A stretch of DNA of 64,000 nt. Origin: Phytopythium helicoides (lineage: Eukaryota; Oomycota; Peronosporomycetes; Pythiales; Pythiaceae). Shown here in pieces: positions 1 to 11,251 of this stretch (within the stretch, counting starts at the first letter, position 1; every line of letters begins with the position of its first letter). A model generated the notes under the pieces. That model did not search any database. It saw only the letters and a list, made by a program, of their open reading frames with translations, and was not told where the DNA came from. Made by a program: the position numbers and the translations under genes. The stretch is from assembly GCA_024867545.1 (NCBI GenBank), contig JANFNE010000021.1:62001-126000 (forward strand), read 5' to 3'.

Positions 1-789
1 GACTCGCTGTGGGGATCCCAGCAACTGCGCGCAAATGAGCTCAACAATCCTCTGAGATGTGTGAGTCTCCGCAGTCGAGATAGTAAGCAGGTATCGCACT
101 CGTCTGCCGCGTGGCTGGCTGCCTGAGCACTAGGTGTGAGAGCGCATTCTGTACGGCTGCAATACGTACGCCAGAGTCGTGGAGGAGGGCAGTGGTGATG
201 GTGGTTGACCCGGAGAAGCGAGACCGTCTTCCTTCTCGGAGGCTCGCGCGCGATGACGATCTCTCAAGATGGATAGATATGCTGTCACTCTGCATCGCCG
301 TCGCATTGCGAAACATCGAGGCGGGAAAAGGAGCTTGATATATGAGCGATCGTTGCATATGCCTGCCCCGGACAACGCCTTCAAGCACAAAGTAAGCAAG
401 AAGTCGAAGCCTTCCAACCCGAACATGGTGTTTAGCCAGTAAGGCAGGAAGCTCAGTGTGTGCCGCATTGTGGACCGTGACACCTGGGTCCCATACGGCA
501 CCGAGAGTCACTCATAGCCTCCTGAGCAGATTAGATTAGAAAAGCTCATCTTTGCTTGTCGGAAGCGGTCGTTCAGGCTGGATGCGGTTGAAGACTTACA
601 TGGGGCTTTCTGCAACAAACGAGGGATACAACCGTCTCTTTTCGTAATAAATCGATCAATGACCCTATTTAAATATCCTAACCCAATTCAAGCCGCAAAC
701 CACTGACTTAACCGTAAAGCATGCGACGCGGCCCCACTCGCTCCGCACTTTTCGTTTTCGCGCCTGGTGCGAAACCGAGGGGGAGAACG
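1..789. other. No confident gene; 5' flank of TAF4-like gene
   Basis: I see no recognisable protein here. A basic stretch of about 57 codons (269-442, + strand) ends in a stop and could be the tail of a gene starting left of the window, but its composition is not convincing. An AT-rich TATA-like stretch (tatttaaatatcc, about 664-676) lies roughly 115 bases before the start chosen for the next gene and could belong to its promoter. Confidence 0.3.
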
Positions 790-3700
790 ATGAGTGCGCC
801 GATCGACGACCTGCTCTACGGCGGCGACGACTCGGGCGACGAGGACATGAGCGGTGCGTGGCGCTCGTCGCGGCGCGTGGGCCGCCGCCTGGCGCCTTAC
901 GCGCGCGTTTTGCCCAGAACTGACCGCCCCCGGCCGCTTGATCGCAGCCAGCATGCCCATGCGCTCCTTCGCCACGCCGCTGCCGCTGGCCTCGGGCCTC
1001 GCGCCGCTGCCGCTCGCCCCCGCGGGGGCCGCGCCGCTCGGAGGGCCCGTCTCAGCCGCCGCGACCGGTGGCGGCCACCGCCAAGCCGCTGGCCATGGCG
1101 ACGCCAGCGCCGGTGCCCGCCGCGACGCCGCCGGCGCTCCGGCCCCGCCCCGTTCCCGCCTGTCACAGCTGCAGGTGAGGCGGTTGAAGGACCGCGCTGG
1201 GCGTGATCGATGGACACTAGACTAACCGAGAGCACAGGGCAACCAGCGGCGGCAGGAACCGCGGTTGGAGCCACTGGAGCGGCGCCGGCCGCCAAGGCCT
1301 CGGGATCGGGGCAGCAAATGTTCCAGCAAATGTTCGCGCTGCTGAAGCAGATGCTCCCGGCGGAGCAGTACGCGACGCTCCACTCGGAGATGCGCAAGGG
1401 CAATGGGGTGCGAGAAGCTGCGAAAGTCGACGATCGGTATCTTGTTGACCACAAGACTCACGCCGGAGTTGTTGCCTTTGCTCTAGAACGACATCAAGTC
1501 GATCGTTGACATCATCAAGCGTATCGCGGGCGACGCTATTTTCTCCAGTGTGATTCAGAAGATGGACCTGACGCGCTCGTTCCCGTCCAACTCGACACCG
1601 GCTGCGGTACGATCTTCACTCGATTCGCGCCATAATCCTTACTGGTTCAGCTGTTGATCGAAATGCGGCTGCGTTGTATTGACCAGAATACCGTCAAGAC
1701 AGAGGCAACAGTGCAGACTCCATCGCGGATATCGCCGACATCGAGTGCCCTCTCTGCTGCTCGAACTGGAGCTGCAGCAGTGACGACTGGTGGGGCGATC
1801 CCTGTCGGGCTACCTCTTCAGATGCCTGGAGCCAGCTCTGCGTTGGGCTCAGCTGCAGGCGTTCCAACAACTGTAGCACAAACGCCCGTGCTCCCTGCCA
1901 CTTCGCGATTTGTCAAGCCGGCCGTTCCAACTGCTGGTCTCGCCGGTGCGGCTGTCGGCTCCACCGCGGCGTTGAAGCCTGCGGGTCCTATTTCGTCTCC
2001 ATCTCGACCAGCAGTATCTCTTCCTGGTTTGAGTGTGGGTGCTGTGAAACCAGAGCCTTCGATAGCCCCTACAAGCACACCGCCGCCTTCTACAACTGCC
2101 AATACGAGCAAGAGTACTGGAGCCTCTCCGTCGGCATCTCCGTCTTCGGTGAAGAACGAGGCACTCGAGAAAATCCTGTATGCCAAACGCCTATTGCTGC
2201 ACGCATCGACGTGTTCGCTGGAGCCTGGCGTGTGCCAATTCAAAAAGTGCGATGATGTCCGCCGCGTATTCAAACACAGCGCGTCGTGCGGCGGTGCGAA
2301 TGGATGCACACATTGCGAACAGCTGAAGGGTTTAGTGAAGTACCACGCAAAAGAGTGCCAGCACTCTCTGACTGAGCACTGTGCCATTCCTTTCTGTGAC
2401 GGTCTCCGCCGTGCGTACATGTCGGCCACCGCAGCTCTCGGAGGAGTGAAATCGAGCGCTGCGGCGTCCCAGGCGCTGGCGGCCGCAGCTGCCGCGCGCA
2501 AATCGAGCAATGGGACGAGTGACGACGAAGACGACAACACACCTCTCGCCTCGGTAAGCAAGAAGAAGAACCCGGGCAAGGCCAAGTCGCCCAAGAGTGC
2601 GGTTGTACCAAAAGTTGGCCCCACTGCTACTGTGAACACTCATAAGAAGAAGCCTTCTGTGACGACACCCAAGGCTGGTGGAGCAACAGCGAGTCCAAGC
2701 AACGCATCACAAGTGTCTAGCACACCAGCAACTGCTGCAAGCAGCACTGGTGCACCCGGGAACGCACCAAACAAGGCGGCCGCAACAGTTACTGCGAACA
2801 TGACACTGGAATATGGCCGACTACTGCAGCTGATTCTTCACGTCCAGAAATGCTCGTTGGCGGCGTGTCCGGTGGGAAAAGAATGCGCGGATGCGAAATC
2901 GTTGCTGCAGCAAATTAACTCGCCTAACGCACCGGTACAGACACCCTCTCAGTACCACTTTTTCGAGTCAATCAAGTGGAACTAACACTTGTTGTGAATG
3001 TCTGACAAGGCTCGCGCAAAGACTTACAAGCAAGTGTATGCGCACTACAAGTTGTGTGTCGCGAAGAACAATACGTCGACGTGCCCGATGTGCAAGATTG
3101 GTCTGCGACCAATTCTTCCGGTGACAACTACCGCGCCAGCATCATCGCCAGGGCCCTAGTGTCGGAACTCCAACGAATAGTAGCAGCCAATCCCCGGGTT
3201 CTCAGACGACGAAGCCCGTTGCTGTCGGCATGGGATCTGGAGCCGGCAGCAGTGTTTCTCCTCTCAAGCGCACGAACAGCATGACGACTCCGTCGCCGCG
3301 GTCACCAAAGAAGGCTCGCACGGGGGGCAAGTCGAAGGTTGGCGGTGCAGAGGGACCGGTAGCAGGCATCAGCGTGAATGGAGATATCGAGACCGGAATT
3401 GAACTCGTTCAGGCGAGTATCACGGATATCCGGAAGGAAGCTGATGTGCTGACGCACACGGGGCTTGACCTTGACTGCCGAGCGACGAATCATGATGGGT
3501 ACTGGCGCTGGTCACTCGGTTGAGCTGCTACCCTGCAAAAAGGAGGAGTGGGTTGAGGCAGATTTGTTTGATTCGTCAGTGCTGACAGCACACATGCGCG
3601 CGATCGGACGGCGCTGCGGTGTTACTCTAGGCGCGCACACTAGCGACGTAATGGCGTATGCCCTGCGCGAGTATCTCAAGCAGGTGATGGAGGAGATGGT

Positions 3701-4226
3701 GGAAGTGGCGAAGCAGCGCAGTGATGCGTACGCGCAAAGTGTGGCGCTTCCGGGCGAGACACATGGGGTAGGGAATCGTGTGGAGCTTACTGCGACAGAT
3801 ATTCTGCGGGTGAGCTGCGAGGATTCTTTCTCGCGCTTGAGGCAGGAGGATCTTGCTATGCGAGCTACACTGCTAGAGGACGCCAAGCGCGAGGAAATGA
3901 TTGAACGTGAGCGCGCGAAGAAGCGAAAGAAGGTGGACCGCAGCAAGTTGGCTCAGGAGGAGAAGGACGAGGCCGAGATGGATATTGAAGAGTTGGCGAC
4001 CAAGGACCTGAAGGAGCGCCTGCTGCGAGAAGACAAGGAGGGCGTCACTCGTGTGGATGGTCGTGTGAATGAGAGCATCTCAGCTCGGTACGCGCCTCAT
4101 CGTGCCGACCACCAGGTGACGATGGAGGACGCGGCATTTTGGCTCCACAAGCAGCGGCCATACGTCAAGCCCAAGCTGTTTGCGCGCGCCGAAGTTGCGC
4201 GCATTGTGACGAAGGCGCTGAACTAG
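790..4226 (+). CDS. TAF4: TFIID subunit TAF4-like protein with TAZ-type zinc modules
   Basis: The C-terminal part (about 3360-4226) reads as a TAF4 domain: a helical segment, then MRAIGRRCGV, a Lys/Glu-rich coiled region and a closing FWLHKQRPY/KPKLFARAE block. TAF4 pairs with TAF12 in TFIID. The middle (about 2160-2440) has three H-x3-C...C modules typical of a TAZ zinc finger (HASTC/CQFKKC, KHSASC/CTHC, YHAKEC/CAIPFC). Two similar modules (HVQKC/CPVGKEC and HYKLC/CPMC) straddle an intron. Introns read as 854-917, 1175-1237, about 1420-1489, 1607-1650 and 2935-3009. Low-complexity Ala/Pro/Thr linkers join the parts. The start ATG at 790 (MSAPIDDLLYGGDD) is inferred. Frame changes without a credible intron occur near 1075-1170, 3150 (a CCC run) and 3450-3485; the last two could be introns of only 31 and 39 bases. 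Identity as TAF4 is fairly sure; the exact 5' end is not. Confidence 0.75.
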
Positions 4227-4328
4227 GCACTACGAGGCCGCCGTCCGCGGTCAGCGCTGCCGATAGGTAGTTGCCGTATAAAGTAACAGGGAGAGCTCAA
4301 ACAGAAGGAGCGCACAGGTTGGATGGCT

Positions 4329-4934
4329 TTAGACAAACTTGGAGTGGATGCGCACTTCGCCGGCGACTGGCTCGGGGATGTTGACGTGGCGGAACGCGTA
4401 GATGTCGGACTGGATCATGAGGTCCTTGCCCTCGTGCTTGGACGAGTCGGCCACGAAGATGGCGCCGTCGCGCACGCGTACCTCGTGCACGCGTTGCTTG
4501 ACGCCCTTTGACTTGACGCGCGGGGGCGTGGTCTCAAACTTGCCGTCTGGCCCGCGCACCATGTCGACGCCCATGTAGAGCCCTTCGCCGTTGTCTAGCG
4601 CGATGCGGTACGCGTGCCATGGGCACTTGATGGTGGTCTTGCCGCCCATTTCCTCAATATCCCCGTTTAGCAGCGGCCCGCCGTGGTCTGCCAGAGGCAC
4701 AGACAGGTCAGCGCAAGTCTGCACGCGTCCCTCGAGCGCGGGAGCAGAGCTCACGGTAGCAGGCCTGGTCCATGCAGTAGATGGAGCCGCCGAGGTTGAG
4801 CAGCATGACGCTGCGGCCCGAGAGCGGCAGCTGCACGCAGCGGCGCGCGCCCTGGCGGCAGCTCCTCTGCCGCCAGCACGCGCTCGAACTCTCGGCCGTC
4901 CTCGCTGAAGCTCTGGGCGTCGGCGGCGCTCATG
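4329..4934 (-). CDS. Small Rieske [2Fe-2S] domain protein
   Basis: This is a free-standing Rieske domain protein of about 180 residues, resembling soluble Rieske ferredoxin-like proteins (RFESD type). It has no transmembrane segment or oxygenase catalytic domain. Splicing out 4688-4754 rebuilds the first cluster-binding box exactly (CYHHGGPL); the second box (CPWHAY) lies 3' of the intron. Together they give the C-x-H and C-x2-H ligands. The N-terminus (MSAADAQSFSEDG) reads from 4934. A single-base frame change lies near 4845 inside a GCGCGCGC run, between 'EELPPG' and 'RRCVQLPLSG'; it looks like an indel error. The partner and electron-transfer role cannot be told from sequence. It diverges from the B-box/DUF2009 gene starting at 5101. 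Confidence 0.8.
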   Translation of the reverse strand, partial: HERRRRPELQRGRPRVRARAGGRGAAARARAAACSCRSRAAASCCSTSAAPSTAWTRPATVSSAPALEGRVQTCADLSVPLADHGGPLLNGDIEEMGGKTTIKCPWHAYRIALDNGEGLYMGVDMVRGPDGKFETTPPRVKSKGVKQRVHEVRVRDGAIFVADSSKHEGKDLMIQSDIYAFRHVNIPEPVAGEVRIHSKFV

Positions 4935-5100
4935 GGCTCTTCCGGCGGTGTCGGTTGTGCGGCATCATCTGCTCCCGTCGCGACGTCAGCAGCGTTCGGA
5001 TCTCGATCGGATCTCGTGACTCGGAGATTGTATGCCGCCAGGAGACACCGGTCCCGCCCGGTCCGATCGGACCCCACGGCCCCCAGCGCCAGACGCCAAG

Positions 5101-7264
5101 ATGCCGCCCGCCGACGAGGAGCCCGCGCCGGCCGAGGCGCTGGCGCGCGTGAGCCGCATGCGCAAGCTGTCGGCGCTGCTGGACGACGCGCTGGACGAGG
5201 ACGCGGAGCTGCCGGCCGAGGCGCTGGCGCTGTTCGCGCCGCCAGCCGGGGACGCCGAGGACGCCGAGATGGCGTCGCTGCTCGAGCAGACGCGGCGCAA
5301 CGAGTTCGAGTGCGTCGAGTGCCGCGCGCACGAGGCCGAGGTCTTCTGCGAGCAGTGCCACGACTACTTCTGCGAGCTGTGCTTCGGCGGCCAGCACCGC
5401 AAGGGCAACCGCCGCAAGCACACGTTCCAGCCGCGCGTGGCCGCGGCGGCGACCAGGGACGCGGTCGACTACGAGGTGCGCTGGCGGCTGACGGACGCTT
5501 CCGCTCCCGAGCAGACTGACCGACCGACATGCAGAGCGACGAGCTGGACGACGCGATCGACGGAGACGACGACAGCGACGGCGAGAATGGTACTGCTGCT
5601 CCTGCTGCTGGTCGCGGCCGCTCGAGGTCTGGGGACTCGAGCGCGTCCTCGTCCTCGTCGCTCGCTTCCCCTCCACCGCGCCGTAACATTTGTAACTTGA
5701 TGGGCAATTTCCTGCTAGGTGTTGCGTACCCCACGGGCCCGCGCCGTCTGGAAGCACCAGCCGAGATCAGCAACCCCAAGTCGTCGCTGTCATCGCTCGC
5801 AGTCGCCTCTACGATGCTTGAGCGCGCCAAGTACATTCCCGTGCGCCTCACGTACGAGGAGCGCAAGCTGCTGCGCATGCTCGAGGCAGCGCTGCGCGTC
5901 AGCAGCTACACGGACAAGCTGGACACGATGGCTCTAGCGCAGGCCCCTGCCAAGCGCGCGCGGCTGCAGCTCCAGGACATTTGTGGATTCCTCTCGGGCC
6001 TTGCAGTCAGTGCTGACTACAAGACAGGGCAGGAAGTGCTGGACGAGAAAAACTTTGGCGACCACGCCGAGTTCTTCAGGAGTTGTTCGAGCTCGGGCGT
6101 CGATACAAGATCATGAATCCGGAGAAGTTGCGCGGCGAGTATGGCAAGCTCATGTATCTGCTGCAAGATGCGTGCTCGCCCGAGCTGCGCGAGCTTCTCG
6201 GGCTTCTCGTGTCTCGTAAGATCCGCACCGTGTACGATGTGCTTAAGGACGCGAACGCGGTTGACGTCCTGCGCGACCCGCAGATTGAGACCGCCACCAT
6301 GGTAGTCGCACCAGAAAACAAGTCGCGCGCACAGATCCAGCGCCAGATCAAGCAGAAGGAAAACGCCATCCGCGCCATCAGCGACAAGTACGTGAACCGC
6401 AGCATCACGCGCGACGGCATCCAGCAGTGCCTGTACTCGATCGCCGACAACAATTACCACTTGTACTTTGAGCGCGACCCGATCGACCGCATGATTGCGC
6501 TGCTGACGCACCACTTTAGTGCCGACAGCGAGGATGCAAGCGGTCATTCTCTCGCGATCGTGAGCGGCAATGACGGCGCACGGCTATCGCACTCGCACTC
6601 GCGGCAGTTCCACTACGTGCTCCAGTCGCTAACCCTGTGGCGCGAGATCGCGCACGACATGTTTCCGTCTGTGGTGCCTGACGGATGCGGATCTGCTGGG
6701 CGAGAGCCAGGAAGATGCCGATGGGCAAAGTGCCGAGAGTAGCTCGGCCTCCAGCACGGCCAAGTACTCTCTCACGGACACTGGTCAGGGTCTGCATCGC
6801 GTGCAGGCCGCGCCCCGTGTTTCGCGCGCGATGCACGTAATCTGCACTCCACACAGCGGCGGTTGGACTCCTGGGTCGGGTCGAGCGTGATCCACCTTGG
6901 GGACAAGAATGTGCCGAACGCGCTCATGTTCATCGACAAGTACACGCAGGTTGGCCACATTTTGCGGCCGATTGTCAAGACGATCGACAGCATCGACGCA
7001 CTGACCGCCAACTCGAGCAGTGGTACAGCCAAGTACATTGAGTCGACATTTGGCGGTGCATCCAAGCTCAAGAAGGATGTTCTGGCCGACTTTTTCCGCG
7101 AGGCATTCGACGGTAGCGGTGCTGACAACTTCTTCGAGGCCGGTTCCTGCATTGACGGTCGACTCACGAGCGCTTGGAATTGGTGCTCCAACCTTCACAA
7201 GAAGCCCTTCTTCCCCGTCTTCAAGCTCGCTGGCTTTGTCGGCTTTGACGGCAAGTTTGGCTAG
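5101..7264 (+). CDS. B-box and DUF2009 (UPF0652) family protein
   Basis: The N-terminal region (about residues 60-110) has a B-box-like zinc finger: CVECRAHEAEVFCEQC followed by DYFCELCF and QHRKGNRRKH. After an acidic Ser-rich linker comes the conserved DUF2009 block (LTYEERKLLRMLEAAL, FELGRRYKIMNPEKLRGEYG, RQFHYVLQSLTLWREI, VIHLGDKNVPNALMFIDKY). It matches what I recall of plant and fungal UPF0652 proteins, a family of largely unknown function sometimes described as E2-ubiquitin-ligase-like. One clear intron is 5476-5534. The conserved domain is broken three times by single-base shifts near 6080 (a missing C in TTCTTC), 6665 (an extra C) and 6845 (a missing A). Each break falls inside a strongly conserved motif and is not spliceable. 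Assembly error is the simplest reading; a pseudogene is possible. Confidence 0.8.
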
Positions 7265-8074
7265 GCTGCTTGATGCAGTATGTACTCCAGTCGGATAGAG
7301 AGCTGATACATGCACATTTGGTGCGCACAATAAATCGTTTCAACGAGTGACCTGTGTCCACGTGCCTGGCTTCTGAATCATTTGACCCCCGACCTCGCCT
7401 GCGAGCTCCGCGTGTTCTGCTCCGCTTAGTCTACAACCTTTGACTCAGTTTTTCGCCATGTCATTTCTCCTGCGAGTAATGCGATACCTTGATGCCTTGA
7501 TGCGCAACTGGCGCAACGTCAACGAAGCGCAGCGTCGCGCTGTACATATGGATTCTCGCCACGTCGGAGTTGCATCAGCGCTGATGTGCAGGTATTTTTC
7601 CAGCCAGAAATCCGAACTGGCAGAGCCACGGAATGTTTAGCTGTCGCCATTAGTGTGCAGGTGTCGTGATCGAGTTGAACGACCAGTTCACCACAAAGCC
7701 AGAGCGTGGGAGGAATCTTCAGCCAAATCATTTTCGGGTTGCGGCTCGCGCAGCCTGCGAGCATTGATGCAAATGTCAGAGACGCGCTCATGTAGAATGG
7801 TTTCGCATTTGGGAAGAGCCTGTATAGATGAATGCTCACGTGCTTGTACTGTACGATCCGGCTCCACCGCGAGCGGGCCATCAGAAGCTGACGACTATTT
7901 CGCGCGCGCATCCCGCCGTGATTCGTCCGCCGAAATGAGCTCGTTACCACCAATGTACAGCACTGCCCGCCTCCAACTTGTCGACGATCTTGAAATACGA
8001 CGAAAACCGAGTTCATCCCTCGCGCTCATTCCTCGATTCCCCCAGTCCGCCCCACATCAGCACTGGAAGGCGAA
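7265..8074. other. Intergenic, nothing recognised
   Basis: A short reading frame at 7458-7640 (about 60 residues, MSFLLRVMRYLD...) and a 165-codon frame on the other strand show no family resemblance or distinctive composition. The stretch probably holds the terminator of the DUF2009 gene and the promoter of the zinc-repeat gene. Confidence 0.3.
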
Positions 8075-8800
8075 ATGTTGCCCGAGCTATCGAGCTTGCT
8101 CACCACAGGGTTCGTGCCAAAGGACTCGGCCAAGCGGCTCTCGCCCACAAGCGTGGACTCGCTCGGGGCTGTGGAGCGCATGAGTCTACGCTTCATCGTC
8201 AATCCGAGCGTCGAGCTCCACTTCGAGTCGGCAAGCGAGCAGCAGCCACAATCCCATCCATCTCCTGGTATAGACGTTATGTGCTCCAAGCGTGGATGCC
8301 GACGGCCCGCCACTAGCTTCGTCTTTGGTACTTTCTGCTTCCTACATAAGTCTAGCCGGCTCTGCAAGGTTTACGAATGTACCAAGTGCGCCAAAACGGG
8401 AGGCTACTGCATCGCGCACGGTGGTGGCCGACGCTGCTTCGCCCCCACGTGCATGAAGAGCGCCAAAGAAGGTGGTTATTGCATCGCTCATGGAGGAGGC
8501 AAGCGCTGCCAGAAGACTGGCTGCACCAAGTCGGCACTCTCGGGCGGGCTCTGCTCGGCGCACGGTGGCGGAAAGCGCTGCAAATTCGACTTCTGCCGCA
8601 AGGCGGCGCTCAAGGGCGGCCTCTGCATCGCTCATGGTGGCGGCCGGCGCTGTGAAGTGCCTGGATGCGGCAAGAGCGCGGTCGGAGGCCACCGGTGTGT
8701 CTATCATGGTGGCGGGCGCCGCTGTAGAGAGCAAGGGTGTAGCAAGGGTGCTGTCCGCCACGGGTTGTGCATCCGACACGGAGGGCGTCGTGCCAAGTAG
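8075..8800 (+). CDS. WRKY19-like Cys/His-Gly zinc-repeat protein
   Basis: The 241-residue protein is built, from about residue 70 on, of seven tandem units. Each has two closely spaced cysteines, then a Cys and a His just before a glycine run (C-x4-C ... G-x-C-x3-HGGG, for example GGYCIAHGGGRRC). The first unit is the most divergent (CSKRGC/CFLHK) and the last ends HGGRRAK. Such proteins are abundant in oomycetes and are usually labelled 'WRKY19-like zinc finger' by weak similarity to a plant protein; they lack a WRKY domain. The regular Cys3His pattern implies zinc binding, with nucleic-acid or protein binding possible but unproven. The first 65 residues are non-repetitive and Ser-rich. The unit units are well conserved with different codons, so the array is old. 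An upstream exon cannot be excluded. Confidence 0.8.
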   Translation: MLPELSSLLTTGFVPKDSAKRLSPTSVDSLGAVERMSLRFIVNPSVELHFESASEQQPQSHPSPGIDVMCSKRGCRRPATSFVFGTFCFLHKSSRLCKVYECTKCAKTGGYCIAHGGGRRCFAPTCMKSAKEGGYCIAHGGGKRCQKTGCTKSALSGGLCSAHGGGKRCKFDFCRKAALKGGLCIAHGGGRRCEVPGCGKSAVGGHRCVYHGGGRRCREQGCSKGAVRHGLCIRHGGRRAK

Positions 8801-8832
8801 ATTGCCAACAGTTTATTTAAGATGAAGCTCGG

Positions 8833-10354
8833 TCACGCTTTCAGATCCCTCAGCTGTGCAAACGCCTCAAGCGCGCTGATGTGCGTCCCCATGTCATCCA
8901 TTTCGGCTGGCGGTGGGCGAATGCGCCGCTTCCACAACTGCAGTTCATGCCGCTTGAGGATCGCAGCAGGCTGCCGTCAGCACGCTGTCGAGCGATCCCC
9001 CTCCTTCACATTGTTTGGACGACGGGGGAAGCCTCTCAGTCGCCTGTGACGAGCGCTGGCTCGGACTGCGCGAGTTGTAGCCATGATGGTGCTGTGACGT
9101 CGAAGAACGCCACATACTCATCGCTCGCACTCGGTCGGCCCATGACGATACTGCTTCTCCTCCCTCGACTGCGTCCCCGAGTGTCGGCGGAGAACCAGCG
9201 AGAAAGCCACTCCTCCATCAGATCCAGCTTGTCCTCACGCGAGAGCTCTTTCAAGAGAACGCGCTCGGCAGTAGTGCGAACATCTTCGTCAGGTTTGGTC
9301 TGAGATTTCCGCCGACTACTGGAATCGTTGCTTGTGCTCGTGCTCGCCACCTGAACACCACGAAGTATGGCCGACGCAAACCTAATTCCCTCAAGTGCTA
9401 GAACGACTCGGCAGCGCTCCGACACCAGCATTGCCACTCGCACAAGTCCGCTAAAGGCTGCATCTGACGAACGTGCATCGTATAGCACGCGGACGAGTAA
9501 CGCCGCCTCTTGCTGTCCTTCAAACATCCAGCGGGGCCACAGACGACGCAAAGACCACACCAACCGGTGTACTTTCGGCTCGTCGCGGTACGCTGCGCCA
9601 AACACGGTGTGGACGTCCGAGGCACCTGCAAGCATCAAATGGAGCGTTGCGGCAGCGGTTGCCTTCGCATTTGGATCTTCATCCTCGGGCTTATCCGCAT
9701 CGTCCACGACTGCTCCTACTGCGTGGGCGACCACATCACAGGGAAGCTCACCCCGGAAGTTTGGAACCACCAAAGGGAGTGGAGCTGGAGAAGGTTTACT
9801 GGGAGTTTGAGGAGTCATTGGGGTCATGAGACGAGATCCAACTGAACTCGCAGCGGTCGAGGGAGGTGGAACAGGATAGTCTGCTTGCAGCAGGAATTGT
9901 AGTACCTCGATATGGGCAAGACGTGCAGCAATGTGCACTAACGTGTCGCCAAGAACGAGTTTGCCCTGCTCCACGGCAGCGAAGAACTCCATCTTCTCGT
10001 CTTCGAGAGCCAGTCGATGTCTCTCGCGCTCTCGAGAGTCGGTCTCTGTGTCAATCGTAGCGAGCTCTTGGGTGACGATGTCCAGATATGTCGCGCGTGA
10101 GATCTGCAGAGCTAGCGATGAGCGAGAGAGTAGAGGGATGAAAATGTCTGCAACTCCAACCTGAAGCGAGCGCAGCTCCCACCGGAAGATATTGCGCAGC
10201 GTAACAACATCGTCTTTGTAGGCTGCCAGCACCTATATGTACGAGCAACGAGAGATTACAATCGTCCCAGCCTAGAAGCTTACAAGTTGTTTGCTTTTAC
10301 CATTTCGCGGAACTGCAAGGCATCTTGTGGCGGAGCGCTGTGAGTCTGCCCCAT
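8833..10354 (-). CDS. Ankyrin-repeat protein with N-myristoylation-type start
   Basis: Three exons in phase 0 read cleanly: 10301-10354, 9051-10232 and 8833-8970, giving about 457 residues. The start MGQTHSAPP has Gly at position 2 and a small residue at 6, matching the N-myristoylation consensus, so membrane attachment is likely (inference). A short ankyrin-like region (GDTLVHIAARLAHIEVLQFLLQ) lies near residue 115, followed by a Pro/Thr-rich linker and a helical C-terminal half. The last exon (ILKRHELQLWKRRI...) follows an intron 8971-9050 with a weak donor (GTCACA); without it the protein stops at 9036. Its ATG is only 70 bases from that of the next gene, which also has ankyrin repeats, suggesting one shared promoter. 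Function unknown. Confidence 0.65.
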
Positions 10355-10423
10355 GCTCTCAACCCAAAGTGATCTGAAGCGACTCCATGAGCACTATAGA
10401 TAGCGTCGAGTCGCTTGAAGGGA
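10355..10423. promoter_or_regulatory. Divergent promoter between two ankyrin genes
   Basis: Only 69 bases separate the two start codons, so both genes must share this region plus any 5' untranslated sequence. I see no clear TATA or CCAAT box inside it. Confidence 0.4.
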
Positions 10424-11076
10424 ATGGAGCCGAACCACATCAACAGAGCTGTGCTGAACCAGTGGGTTGACGCTGCCATCAAGGACGACATCCAGAAGCT
10501 CGGTGCGCTGCTCCAACAAACACCGCAGCTGCTCAATGCGAGTCATCCACACTCGGAGCGATCTGCGCTCCAGCTTGCGGCAGCTTGGGGTGCGCATCGC
10601 TCAGTCGCCTTCCTGCTCGAGTGAGAACTTTGAATTGGACTCGCTGTTCACATTACGCATGGCGTACTCATACCAGTTCTTCGAGAGAAGGAGCGGCGCA
10701 GATGTTGAAGCGACCGACCCCGATGGGAATTCAGCAATTCACCTGGCAGCAGCAGCCAACGTTCACGCTTCGTTGGCTCTCCTCTTAGCTCAAGCGCGCG
10801 CCCGCACTCATTCTAAACAGCCGCAACCGACAAGGGTACTCTCCCTTGCTGTTAGCGGCGGCGGAAGGGGCAACGGAGAGCTGCGAACTGCTGCTGGCGA
10901 GCGGCGCAGACTCGGCGCTTGGACTCCCAACACCACCGTTCGCCACCGCCACGGACTTGGCGCTGCGCGGGAGACACCACGACATTGTAGCTGCAATCGC
11001 GAATGCAAACATTCGAAGTGAGAGCAAACTAGGCTGTGACGGATTGATGAATGCACACAAAGTTGAAGTTGACTAA
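10424..11076 (+). CDS. Small ankyrin-repeat protein
   Basis: Exon 1 (10424-10620) starts MEPNHINRAVLNQWVD and carries the first repeats (SALQLAAAWGAHRSVAFLLE). Removing intron 10621-10690 joins it to SGADVEATDPDGNSAIHLAA, giving a perfect ankyrin register. A single-base frame change near 10790 leads to the last repeat (GYSPLLLAAAEGATESCELLLASGAD) and the stop at 11076. The product is about 190 residues, almost all ankyrin repeats, so it is probably a protein-binding adaptor. It is divergently paired with the myristoylated ankyrin gene to its left, and a decayed copy of both lies at 13.3-13.6 kb. Confidence 0.65.
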
Positions 11077-11251
11077 GTTGAAGTACTTCAACATGACTGG
11101 AGGAGTGGTCGTCGCTGTGATTCGTTTCCTTCGTACTACCTCCTCTGGGTGAAGAGAGACCCACTTACCTACCTACAAGGGCGAGCACCACTCTACCTGC
11201 GGCCGCGAGATCGGGTGTGAGGCTTGGCCACACCGCTGGGATGCTGGTCGC

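Noticed and set aside
3120..3150. A 31-base intron to repair the TAF4 frame
   Set aside because: It has GT...AG ends and restores the frame, but is far shorter than any well-supported intron here; an extra C in a CCC run explains the break as well.
4751..5878. 375-codon minus-strand frame opposite the B-box gene
   Set aside because: Only its last 60 codons are real, as the start of the Rieske gene; the rest is Arg/Pro-rich mirror sequence.
7458..7640. 60-codon frame (MSFLLRVMRYLD...)
   Set aside because: Plausible codons but no homologue, motif or supporting context.
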